Source: Panagrolaimus kolymaensis
Taxonomy: Eukaryota > Nematoda > Chromadorea > Rhabditida > Panagrolaimidae
Length of the DNA stretch: 64,000 nucleotides
Reading direction: 5' to 3'
NCBI GenBank assembly: GCA_028622995.1
Contig: JAJQJQ010000026.1
Coordinates: 1,054,001 to 1,118,000, forward strand
Below the pieces are notes generated by a model, which ran no database searches, was not told where the DNA came from, and saw nothing but the letters and a program-made list of their open reading frames with translations. A program made the position numbers and the translations under genes. Below, in pieces: positions 39,194 to 49,154 of the stretch (position 1 is the first letter of the stretch; the number at the start of each line of letters is the position of its first letter).

Positions 39194-40901
39194 TCAATTT
39201 ACCGCAGCTTCTGATGAATCACCCAAAGCTTTAACATTAATATTTTGAATTAAATCTGCAGCATCAGATAAATTTCCTCTTCGATATTCAAATAAAGCAA
39301 AATTTATTCGAATCATTGCATTTCCAGAATCAAGGGTTAAAGCTTTTTTATATGCTTTTCGTGCACTTGCAAAATCACCCAAATCAGATAAAATTACTAA
39401 ATAAAATTAATATAAACTCGATTTCTGTAAAAGTGAAAATTAACTGCTTACCTGCGATGGTCATAATAAAAATAACATTTTTATTCTGTAAATTTATTGC
39501 TGAAGCAATAAAATGATATGCTGAAGCATGTTGAAGCATACTTCGATGAACGAGAGCCAAATTAAATAAAACTTTTGGATCCAAAGGGCATTGATAGTTG
39601 GCTTTTTTAAGGCAAATTATTGAAGCCACAAGCTTTCCTTTTCCATAGAAACACATGCCGATATTATTCCAAAGAGGGCCATTGTAATCACATTTTTCGG
39701 CTGCTACTCTAAAATTAAACATTTATACTGTCGTTTAAAACTTATGGGATTTACCGATATTTTGTTAAAGCCACATCAAAATCATTGTTTTTTTGAAGCA
39801 CTGTGGCAGCGGCAAGAATACTTGGAACGTGTGTGGCATCATAAGTTAATGCTTTGCCCAACCATGAAAAAGCTTTTTGATCGCTTCCATTTTTGAGGTA
39901 AAGAAGTCCCAATTCAGCGATGATGTCAAGATTTTCGGGTTCAAGGTTAAGGGCTCGTTTAAATGCTTCCATTGCAGGAACGAGTTCATTCTTTTGTACA
40001 CAAAGTTTTGCCAAAAATACTAAAATATCGACGCACTTATCCAAACTCGGACAATTCATAAGAACTTCTTGAGCCTGAAAAAAAAAGGATTGCATTTTTT
40101 GCAAGAAAAAAAATAAAGCAAATAATTATATTTTTTACTTTGGTTAAATTAGAGTTATTTTCTTCTGGTTCTGAATGATAATAAGATCGAGCACACCAAT
40201 AATAACATCTCTATAAAAAGTAAAGCAAAGTTTAAAAAGAATATTAAAATAAATTCAAATTTTAGTTACCCAATTATTTGGTTCATATTCCATTGCTTGT
40301 TTGAAGCATTCAATGGCTTTGAGATGTTCACCTTGTAAATATCTCGCTTTTCCCAATAAATATAATAATCTAAAAAAATCTTTCTTTTAAATTTAAAATT
40401 TATAAGCTTTTTTTAGAAATTTGTTTACCTTGATGAATTTGGATTATGTTTTAATGCGGTTACTAAAGAATTGACTGCAGTTTTAGCATCTCCACGTTCT
40501 TTAGCAATTTGAGCTTTACAAATTAAAGCATATTCACATAAAACTTCGGGTTCATTTTCAAGCATTTGCTATATAAAAATATAAAAAAACTATTCTCAAT
40601 TGTGATAGATTTTACTAACCTCAATTAACAATGAACATTCTTCAAGATCTTTTGAAAGAAATAAACGATGAAGTTTTCGATTAAATCGAGAAGCGCATTT
40701 ATTTACCATGGTTGGTTTTATAAATCGTTTATATGCAGGTTCGGGAGTTATTGGACGACTACGAGGTTTTCCTTCTTCTTCCACTTCACCGTCGTCGCCG
40801 GTGTCGTCGATGTCGTTTCTTCCTTCTTTAGCTTCATTCTTTTCAGCGACAACACCGCCGGAGATGGATTCTTCATGAAGAATTTCTTCTGCTTCAGCCA
40901 T
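39194..40901 (-). CDS. bbs-4: BBSome subunit BBS4 (TPR protein)
   Basis: Component of the BBSome, which moves membrane proteins in cilia. Seven exons (40901-40620, 40568-40429, 40369-40270, 40210-40139, 40074-39755, 39708-39452, 39396-39194) give 457 residues. TPR units run from about residue 100 to the end; wording close to human BBS4 includes NLEPENLDIIAELGLLYLKN, the ALTYD and ILAAATVLQ segments, NDFDVALTKYR, GPLWNNIGMCFYGKGK and ARKAYKKALTLDSGNA. The first 90 residues are acidic and unlike vertebrate BBS4 (DDTGDDGEVEEEGKPRSRP). The predicted product ends shortly after the last TPR, about 60 residues shorter than human. A GTAAAT at 39200 next to the stop could be a donor, so a further short exon downstream is possible. 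Presence of BBS4 implies functional cilia, as expected for sensory neurons. Confidence 0.9.
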
Positions 40902-41213
40902 TCTTATTCTTATTCTTTTCTTATTTCAATTCAATAGTGGATTTAATTCTCTTTTGCGTCATTTCCTTTTTGGCTTTCCTTTTCAAAACTAGTGTTTGTT
41001 TTTTTGTTGCTAGGGTCCATCGTTGCTAAGGTAAACATTGAGCACTAAGAAATATGCCTGAGGCAGAAGGGTTTAATTTTTTTGCAGCTGTAATTTTTCT
41101 AACCAAAGTTTCAACAAAAAAGAGTAATAATTTATTTCAAAAAAACCTCAACCATAAAAATACAAACATTTTTTATTACATTAAAAATAAATATCAAAAC
41201 CCATAAATTAAAT
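40902..41213. other. short intergenic region
   Basis: About 0.3 kb between BBS4 and the warthog gene, both on the reverse strand: BBS4 promoter plus warthog-type... in fact the 5' flank of BBS4 lies here and the 3' end of the warthog gene closes it. I looked for an X-box-like imperfect inverted repeat and saw GTTGCTAGGGTCCATCGTTGC/AAC pieces near 41008-41030 (see findings). Confidence 0.4.
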
Positions 41214-43422
41214 TTAAGAAAAGAGTGATTTTGGAACAATGACATCCAAAGCAGAAGTTAAATATTTAATTCCATAAGGCAAACAGCCACTGATTTCTTC
41301 ATTTGGTTCCATTCCAAACATACTTCGCATTGAAGCTATTGTTCCACTAACTTTTCGATACCATGAAAAGAAAGTTTGTTGAAGGGTTTGAATTCCCATA
41401 TTACTATGACAACTTGCAAGAACTTGATTAACCATAACATCTCCAGAATAAGTTAAAGGAGCATAAATTCCAATTTCTTCAACATCTTTAATTGCAACAA
41501 CTTCACTTGATTTAAGTGATTGTTGAGAATCTTCGACTATGTGAACGCATTGTCCAACTTTTACATCTTTTGCATGAATAAGTTTAAGAGGTTCTTGTTT
41601 GCAACTTGTTACATAAATGAGATGGAATTCAGTAAGCTTCAATTTTTTATTATCCTCGGTTTCAATTTCTTTGAACATAGCAACTTCCTTTGGTTCGTTA
41701 TGCAAAAACATAACTACAGGGGTGTAAGAAATCTAAAAAAAAAGTTTCTTATTTCTATTATTTTACTTAATTAATTTTTTTTACCATAGAATATTCGATG
41801 GATAAAACCATATCACCAATTTCTAATTCATCCATTCGTTTAAGTCCAGATGGAGTTTGAACGGTCATATCCCCGCTGAAGCATTGCAAGGAAGAGAAAA
41901 CGCTGTTAAGATCACCTCCGCCTCCTTGACCGCCACTACTTTGGCCATAACTTTGTTGTGGGTAGGCACTTTGACTAGCTGCACAAGGATCAGCCACGCA
42001 AGAAGTGGCTTGTGGTGATGGTTGATAACTTGGATATGCGTTGTATGAGGATTGAATTTGTGGTGGTGGTGGAGGAGGTGGTGGAGGTAAATAGCTTTGT
42101 TGGGGTGTTACATAGCCCTAAAACATGCAACATTATTTTAAAGGAAAATCACAACAAAAAAAATTGTTACTTGAAGAGTTGGAGGTGGTGGCGCAATGAA
42201 AGAACTTTGTTGTTGAGGTTGAATTTCAGGCAATGGTAATTGATTTTGGGGTTGTTGGGAATAAGATTGTTCACCATATGCAGCAGGCAAAGGATTTTTA
42301 TGTCCTTCCTCATGTTCGGGATATGCTTCCAAAGGTTCAGTTTGTGGGTTACTGTATCCTCCAGTTTCAGCATAAGCACGAGCTCTTTGTTTTGGACCAT
42401 AATATGCTTCTGCTTCATATCTTTAAAATATTTTTACTAAAAAACCAAAAAAATATAATGAAGTTTACCTGGGTCGATAAGGTCTACGCAAAGGTCGTCG
42501 AACAACGGGTAAAGGTTCAAAATCATAATAATCATCATATTCTTCAAAAAGTGGCCGATAATATCTTCTTCGAGGAGAAGGACGTCGACGAATTTGTGAT
42601 GATGAACGATACCTTGGACGATATCGACGATTATGATGGCCATTGTAGGAAGGAAGGGCATATTCATCAGCTCGGGATCTCATTCGATAACCAGCTGGAA
42701 GTCCAAAATCTTCTGAATCATAAATTCCGTCATTGTCAAAATATGGAGAAATTTTATTTCGACGCTCCAAGGGATCCGGAATGCAAATCATCCGATAAAT
42801 AGTTACAACATAAACCGCTCTAAAAATATTTATTTTATTTAATTTCAAAAAAGGAAAATGTTTGGATGACTGACTGATTACTGGAATCAACATTTTTTCG
42901 GACTTCTTTAATCAAATCAAACGCGACTAATTTGTTTTGCTCTAATACATTACCACCCACATAATTTTCACCGGGTCTTAAAGTTTTTGTGGTAATATAT
43001 GACGCATTATTTAATCCATCATAACTACAACATTCAGCTTTTAATAAAAGATGGGTGCCATTATTATAATCCATGACCCCAGCTGTCCATTCATCAGGTT
43101 GAGAACAGACCTGTTCAGTGAAGCGTCCAGTGCATTCAGCAATTCGTTCACCCAAACTTTTTTTATGTCTTCTTCGTCGACCTAAACCCATACTATTTCG
43201 ATTTCCAAATTCATATGGTTCTTCTTCAGATGATGAAGGTGGGGATCCTCCAAAACATGGAGGCATTTCACATTGAATTTCAGGTGAACCATTTAAATCA
43301 ACATTAAAGAAATATGGAACCGAATTATATCCACAACTTTTAGCATTTGAAGCTGCTTGGCAATTTCCAACATGGATAAAAAATAATATTAAAATATTAT
43401 ACCCAAAAAGTTTCAACCACAT
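41214..43422 (-). CDS. warthog-type Hedgehog-related protein with Hint domain
   Basis: Secreted, self-cleaving nematode Hedgehog relative. Five exons (43422-42882, 42817-42469, 42420-42171, 42117-41785, 41732-41214) give 663 residues. A signal peptide (residues 1-24) leads into the Wart domain (SCGYNSVPYFFNVDLNG, IQCEMPPCFGG, CTGRFTEQVCSQPDEW, LLKAECCSYDGL). A basic run RRRRHKKS near 90 could be a furin-type site. After TVYVVTIYRM comes an Arg/Tyr-rich then Gln/Pro-rich linker with eight consecutive prolines. The Hint (autoprocessing) domain starts at C458 (CFSGDMTVQTPSG) and keeps T525 and H528 of TEFHLIYV, so cleavage chemistry looks intact. The acceptor of exon 2 must be the second of two AGs (TAG-AG) to keep frame. 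Which wrt paralogue this is remains open; quahog is a less likely alternative. Confidence 0.85.
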
Positions 43423-46185
43423 ATTTCCTGAAAAAAATAATAAAGTAAACTATTTTCATTATTTTTTGACATTTTCCGGAACAACAACTAATAAAACAAG
43501 AAAGAAGGAAGGCAGTAGCAATTTACACGCGGGATCGTAAGTTCTACTTAACCTAACTAAATCTAAATCTATCTTTCGAAAAAGGGAATGACTTCGAGTC
43601 GAGTATATATTTTATTTATGTAGTAGCCGAAAAAACATAAAAAAAACTTAAACTGAAAGATTATCGAAGTCAAAGTTCCTCCTCTTAAAAACCATTCAAA
43701 GAACGGATGTTTGAAAAAAAAAATGAAACAGGAAAAGTTTATTTTCGTAAATTAAAATAAAATTTTTTTTAAATTTAATTTGCTTCCGTAGTTTTAGAGT
43801 AGTATGTTAGTTAGTTAGTTTAAAACTTTTTTATTTTTATTTCATTTCATTTTTTCATCTTTAAGGGTTTTATAAAGGATTTTGAGGAGGTAACAGGCGG
43901 TGCCCTATTTTTGATTCAAAAAGTCAAAGAAACTTAATTATTGTGCTTCTTTTTTATTTATTTTTTTGTTTGACAATAATGACCGAATGACTTTTTTCCC
44001 CTCACTTTCTTTCAACAATCTCATTCGAAGTAATAAAAAAAAATCATGAAAAGAAAAAGAATGAAAGAAAGAAAATTGAGCAACTTTAGTTAGTTACTTT
44101 CAAAAAGGTTATTACCAAGAAAGAGAATAAAAGAGAGAGAGAGAAAATAATTTAGAACAAGAGCTGCGTAAAAAAAAAAAAAAATAAAATAAAATCTACT
44201 CTTTCAATTTAAATACGGTCAATTGCAAGGGCTTTTCTTTGTTGCTGCTTCTGTTGCTTGAGGCTACAAAAGTTTTTTTTGTAAGAAATTGAAGAGAAGA
44301 AAAAAATTCTTTTATGCTGAAATTACTTTGATTTTCAATTTCAGATTCTTCACAAATATAAAAAAACCGGAGCTTTTGTACATTTGGAACAACGAAAAAA
44401 AAGAAGTGGTATTTACAAACAAAAAATTTACGATAAATTTCTTTAATATTTTCACTTTTTTGGAGATCACCCACGTAGAAAGAGATAACTCTTTAACATC
44501 AACTGATAAATGATAAAACATTTAATCAACCAAAATTTGTTTTTTAGATTATTCTAGGTCAAAAAAAACTCTTTTTTATCATTTTAGTTTTTTCTTCTTA
44601 TCGTTTTCACTTTTTTCTCTCTCTCCAAAGATCCATCAAATTACTGAATTCGTGGAAAAAGAAAAAAAAATTGCATGTATAAAAAACAAGGATACGGATA
44701 TTTTAATTCCCGGAATAATCATCCAATATCCCTTTTTTCGGGAATCATAGAAATCAAACTAGTTACACTTTTATCATTTAATTGGTTAATTAAACCAAAA
44801 GTTCGTATGTTTATTTTTTATATGAATACAAATAAAAAAATCATCCTGAAATGCAAAAAAAAGTTTAATGCAAAATCCGTTTTCAGAAAAATGTGACTTA
44901 AAAAAAAAGATTTCAAAATACCACCTATCGCAAACATGATGAAAAATTCATAGAATTAATGCCAAATGACAAAAATAAATACTTCATAGCAAAATTCAAA
45001 TATTCTGCAATAAATTAGAAAACCATTGAAGTTTCCTAAGTTTAGCATAAATTTCCATTTTCAGGCCTGATGTAGGAAGCTTTACCCAACATCAAGGCCC
45101 TAATCTAAACACAACACGATTGCCACTTGGAGCTTAGCAACTTGGGTTGGCCACTAAATTGCTATAGATGATGTCATAAAGCATCATCACCACGGCACTC
45201 CGCGACACAATAAATAATCACGAAAGACTGAGAGACGCCAGGCATATAAAACCTGATGATTTATTGATTTTGGAATGACAACGTATCACACCTTTTCCCG
45301 GCGCCCACACAACACATCATTACAGTGATATCACTTTTATCATTGACCACTATTCATGAGGAAACCACGGCGATCATAAAAAAGCCACTAAAACTAGTAA
45401 ATAAATCTTGCCCTTTTTTCGATTAAATTGTGACCCTAGTGATGAGCCAGAAACTAAGCTTTTGATATTAACTGAATGTTCCATTTTACTAAGAACTTTT
45501 GATTGTATTATTTATTTATTTACGATACTGGACAATAAACTAGAAAACCTAAATCATATCGGAGTATTAATCACAAAACACGTGTAAGTCATTAATTAAC
45601 ATCGAGGAAGTTAGAAAAAAACTTTGTAAAAAGCAAAAAAAGTTCAATTTAATGCAGAATACGTTTTAAAAGGTAAAAATGTATTTTTATATTTAAAGGA
45701 TTCCAAAAGATCTAATTACAAAGTAACAATCACTCACTTGCTGATTTTACTAACGAGTCAAATAATATCATTAATGCATACACTAAATCAGTCAACTTTA
45801 ATTTTATTTTCTATTGTTAATTTCAATGCTTACTGTTTATTTATTTTCATTACATCCATATTGTGTAATAAACACAATAAAACCAAAATAAAAACACAGA
45901 CTTCTTTTTTAACAAAATAATATCCAAAAATTAATGGATACATATTTAATGAAAACATAACAAAAAGCAACAAAAATTAAAAATTTGCTCTTTCACTTGT
46001 AAATCGTGTTTCTTGCACCGAAAACAATCACAAATTTTTCAGCCCAAAAAAGTTTTCATTTCTTTCTTCTTTTTTGTTGTTCAACTTTGTTTCCTCTTTT
46101 TCTTTCAGCCGTTTTCCGCCATTTTTATCGCGCCCTTATTTTTTACATTTATAACTTTCTTCTTTTAGTTTATTATTCGTTCATC
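43423..46185. other. 2.8-kb intergenic region ahead of the TPR array
   Basis: AT-rich spacer with GTTAGTTAGTTAGTT at 43806-43820 and GAGAGAGAGAG near 44133. Open frames at 44196-45920 are short, Lys/Phe/Asn-rich and unsupported. A conspicuously less AT-rich block with several inverted repeats sits at 45060-45400 (see findings). Start-codon-proximal sequence from about 46100 resembles the 5' flanks of the other TPR copies. Confidence 0.45.
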
Positions 46186-47230
46186 ATGTCGTCTAATCAA
46201 CCATCTGATGATAATATCGCTGTAAGTTATTAGTTCATATCAACCTTTTGGTCATACATTTAAAAATTTCTTTTTTAGGCTAACCCTGAATCGTCGGGAA
46301 TTACTCTCAATGATCTTGCAAATTTTGCGACTGTATCTCTCATATCTGCTGCACATGAATGTATGAAAGCTGCAAAATACGAAGAAGCGATAGAAAAGTA
46401 TACTCATGCCATTTCATTGAACCCTGATCCTATCATCTTTTGTTTTCGGGCTGGTGTATATTGCATGAATGATCAGTACGAAGATGCCATCAATGTAACA
46501 ATATTTCTCTTTTGTTCATAACAAACCTTGTATTTTTAGGATTGTCGTACGGCAATTGAACTTGATCCTGAATGTGCAACTGCTTATTCTCAAATTGGCT
46601 TCACATTTTCTTCTGTAAATCGATTTACAGATGCAATTACAGCTTACAAGAAAGCTCTTGAACTTGATCCTGAAAATGAAGATTATAAAAGAGATCTTGC
46701 TCATGTTGAAGAAAATCTTAAAGCTGTAAGTTTGTTTTTTTCTTCAGTCATTTGTATTTTAATTCGATCATTTTATAGGAAGAATCTCCAACTCCAACAG
46801 CAGAAGATGTTTCAAAAGCTAATGCTCTCAAAGAAGAAGGAAATGAATGCATGAAAGAATCAAAGTTCAATGAAGCCATCGTAAAATACACTCAAGCTAT
46901 CGCATTGAACCAGGATCCTGTTTACTTGTGTAATCGAGCTGCTGCTCATTGCGGTCTTCAACAATATGACGAAGCTTTAAATGTGAGTATATTTTTACTT
47001 TAAAGCTCGTAACATTTATGTTTTAGGATTGCGATGATGCTCTTTTTATTGATGACGATTATGCTAAAGCTCATGGTAGAATGGGATATATCCTCTCCTG
47101 TGTTGGTCTTTATGTTCATGCTGTTACATCGTACAAAAGAGCTCTTGAATTAGATCCGGACAATGAAAGTTACAAAGAAAACCTTGTTCTTGCAGAAGCA
47201 AAACTCCGTGATGCTGCCGACCAATCATAA
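46186..47230 (+). CDS. SGT-like double-TPR protein, copy A
   Basis: Five exons (46186-46221, 46279-46494, 46540-46725, 46779-46982, 47027-47230) give 281 residues. A 12-residue leader exon is followed by two homologous three-repeat TPR modules, each split by an intron exactly before a DC dipeptide. Module 2 is close to the SGT/SGTA TPR domain (ALKEEGNECMKESKFNEAI, VYLCNRAAAH, DDDYAKAHGRMGYIL, ALELDPDNESYKENL). SGT domains bind the C-terminal EEVD tails of Hsp70/Hsp90 (family knowledge); whether these do is inference. The SGT dimerisation and glutamine-rich domains are absent. TCTTTTAG at 46161-46168 lies 17 bases before the ATG, a likely trans-splice site conserved in copies B and D. Confidence 0.85.
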
Positions 47231-47334
47231 AGTCTAATGGCTGTGTTTGCTTTTCTATTGTTTTCCATTGTTTTTTGAACTAAATTTCTTTTTGTTCTTG
47301 CTTGAACCTTTTGTGGTTAAATTTTTTGTTTGAA

Positions 47335-47340
47335 AATAAA
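47335..47340 (+). terminator. poly(A) signal of TPR copy A
   Basis: AATAAA in a TTTGAAAATAAA context about 105 bases past the stop; the same context follows copies C and D. Confidence 0.55.
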
Positions 47341-47480
47341 CTTTTACTCTGTGTTTTTATTATGTTTAACAAGTCTTTATCAGTATCTTTTTATCATATA
47401 ACTTTATAACAAGTTTTTGTTCAATCTAACAGTAGAGAGATAAATACCTCAATAATGTAGTGTTGTAATTAGTTTCTCCA

Positions 47481-47838
47481 TTGTCGAGAAAAGAGAAAAA
47501 CTGTATTTTCTTAAACTTTATTAAAACATTACAAATAGAAATGCATTAAACCAAAAGTCCAAACCAAAATGCGATATCGATGAAGTGTGAGCCCTAAAGA
47601 ATTGTGTTTAAAGTTAAAGTCGCGGTGCTTTTTATATGGTATGAAATGGTTAGTGAATCATAGTGAAAAGGATAAAAAGCGGGTAATAGAAAGAGAGAGA
47701 TAGATAGAAAAGGATATGATCTTTAGTGGAAGTTGTAAACAAATGTGGGTAATAGCTGTGAACACAAATAGTAAACAAGTCTGGGAAAGCAGGAAGATAA
47801 AGGAAAATATGAATAATCGCGACGACTTTTCGCGACAA
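47481..47838. mobile_element. 358-base insertion with 13-base terminal inverted repeats
   Basis: Left end TTGTCGAGAAAAG, right end CTTTTCGCGACAA (one mismatch when inverted). Direct CCA repeats flank it (47478-47480 and 47839-47841). The homologous 3' flank of copy C at 50976-50995 reads straight through (ATTAGTTTTACCATGTCAT) without the insert, which serves as an empty site. No transposase; a non-autonomous DNA element. A three-base target duplication is typical of PIF/Harbinger types, but that label is inference. Confidence 0.7.
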
Positions 47839-47930
47839 CCATGTCATAAAAAAAAAGTAGCTGCGATGGATATTATCAAATTGGGGCAAAGCTATGTTTT
47901 TTAACATGAAAATTATGTAAAAATTTTGTT
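47839..47930 (+). repeat. TPR-array 3' flank repeat, copy after gene A
   Basis: Block starting CCATGTCATAAAAAAAAAG and containing GTAGCTGCGATGGATATTA then TCAAATTGGGGCAAA. Near-identical at 50987-51080 after fragment C and a diverged version at 53253-53345 after gene D, so the duplication unit reaches at least 0.6 kb past each stop codon. Confidence 0.8.
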
Positions 47931-48140
47931 TATTGTTTATTGGAAAAAATTTCCCCGCGAAATATATTGTTAAAGGGACATAGCTATTTCATGCCTTTTC
48001 GAAAATTTCGATACTGGGGCTGATAGGAACAGTTGGGGCGGCGCGTGTTTGAATTACCGTGCACTTTCTGTCTTACACGGTAATTCAAACACGCGCCTTA
48101 CCAAGTGTAACTTTCAGTCCCCACTAGGGTTGTTAAATTT

Positions 48141-48219
48141 ACAGGTAAATCAAAAATCGGTAAATTTACCGGTAAATTTACCGGTAAATTTACTGGTAAA
48201 TCGGTAAATTGGTAAATTG
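48141..48219. repeat. GGTAAATTTACC palindromic repeat array, left
   Basis: About six units of GGTAAATTTACC or its halves in tandem (for example 48158-48190). Each unit is its own inverse complement, so the array can fold in many registers. Confidence 0.85.
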
Positions 48220-48798
48220 ACTAAAAACACAATAATATACATATTTAAAATGGTTTTATTTAAAAATCATATAAAATAAAAGTATTTTATTTATTTTACT
48301 ATCAATTTCGTTAAAGCAAATGCGAGAAAAGTTATGAAATTAGGAGGGAAGGTTATATTATTTATATTAAAAAAAAAATAGATTTTTTAAGAGTGAATGA
48401 AAAGGTAAAACAAATTAATTATTTATCCCTTTTTTTACCAGCTGATGATGCATCAGAAGAGACAACCATTTCTCCTAAATTGTCACCTGAGCTATCTTCT
48501 GAGCTTTTTTCAGGATATTCAAATATTGGAGCAATTTTTCCTTCAATTAGTTTGAATAACTTGTGGTTGTGTTTAATAAAACTTTTTTGTGAGGCATTTT
48601 TTAAAACAATAAATAAATTTCAAAATCTAAATTTAGAGATTTGGTGAGAAAAGTGAAATAAGAAAAACACATTTTAAGGTAATTGAAAACAATTTTTTAT
48701 ACTTCAAAAGCTAAAAACAAACGGCTTTTTCGACCAATATTTGAAATTTTTCAAAAGAAAAACAAGATTTACCAATGTAAAAAGGCGATTTTTTGAAC

Positions 48799-48917
48799 GG
48801 TAAATTTACCGGTAAATTTACCAATTTACCGATTTACCAAGGAGATTTTTTTAGTGGTAAATTTACCAGTAAATTTACCGGTAAATTGACCGGTAAATTA
48901 CCGGTAAATTTACCGAG
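48799..48917. repeat. GGTAAATTTACC palindromic repeat array, right
   Basis: Second, longer array of the same palindromic unit near the right end of the nested element, interrupted by GAGATTTTTTTAGT. Together with the left array it forms the subterminal inverted repeats. Confidence 0.85.
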
Positions 48918-49154
48918 GCGCAACCCTAGTCCCCACTATCGAAATTTCAAAAAAGGCATGAAATAGCTATGTCCCTTTAAAAAGATGTGTTTCTTCGAAG
49001 GAATTTGCATATTTCCCAATTATAAAAGTTTTTTTCCTTCTCTTTTTAACTTTCATTACTTCTTATTTTGCGGCGTTTTTTGAACATTTTTACCGCGTCA
49101 TTTATTATTTTACGTTGATAGCTTTCTTTTTTTTTAGCTTATTTCTCGTTCATA

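Larger units (their letters stand above)
48126..48927. mobile_element. nested element with 10-base target duplication and palindromic GGTAAATTTACC arrays
   Basis: Ends AGGGTTG ... CAACCCT. The ten bases AGTCCCCACT occur on both sides (48116-48125 and 48928-48937), an exact target duplication of the length made by Mutator-type transposases. Both subterminal regions consist of tandem GGTAAATTTACC-like palindromes. The open frame at 48393-48647 (84 codons) has no recognisable transposase motif, so this is non-autonomous. It sits inside the TTAA-flanked element and is therefore the younger insertion. Confidence 0.78.
47974..48976. mobile_element. foldback element with TTAA target duplication, carrying a nested insertion
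   Basis: Arms: AGGGACATAGCTATTTCATG going in from 47974 and its inverted match ending at 48976; inverted identity continues with few mismatches for about 45 bases. TTAA lies directly outside both ends (47970-47973, 48977-48980), as for piggyBac-type insertion. Inside the left arm is a strong hairpin: GCGCGTGTTTGAATTACCGTG at about 48041-48062 pairs with its inverse ending near 48096. Without the nested element at 48126-48927 it is only about 200 bases, too short for any protein. A related terminus (TTAA-AGGAAC) occurs in the element at 63426. Confidence 0.8.

Noticed and set aside
42233..42802. 189-codon forward open frame
   Set aside because: Antisense of warthog exons 2 and 3, which are supported by splice sites and homology.
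45060..45400. Spliced-leader RNA, tRNA or 5S rRNA gene
   Set aside because: No GGTTTAATTACCCAAG-like leader, no B-box GGTTCGAATCC and no 5S wording; kept only as an unexplained structured block.
48393..48647. 84-codon open frame inside the nested element as a transposase
   Set aside because: No DDE, zinc-finger or dimerisation motif visible and far too short.
48141..48917. GGTAAATTTACC repeats as a CRISPR array
   Set aside because: Units are contiguous palindromes without unique spacers, in a eukaryotic genome, bounded by transposon ends.
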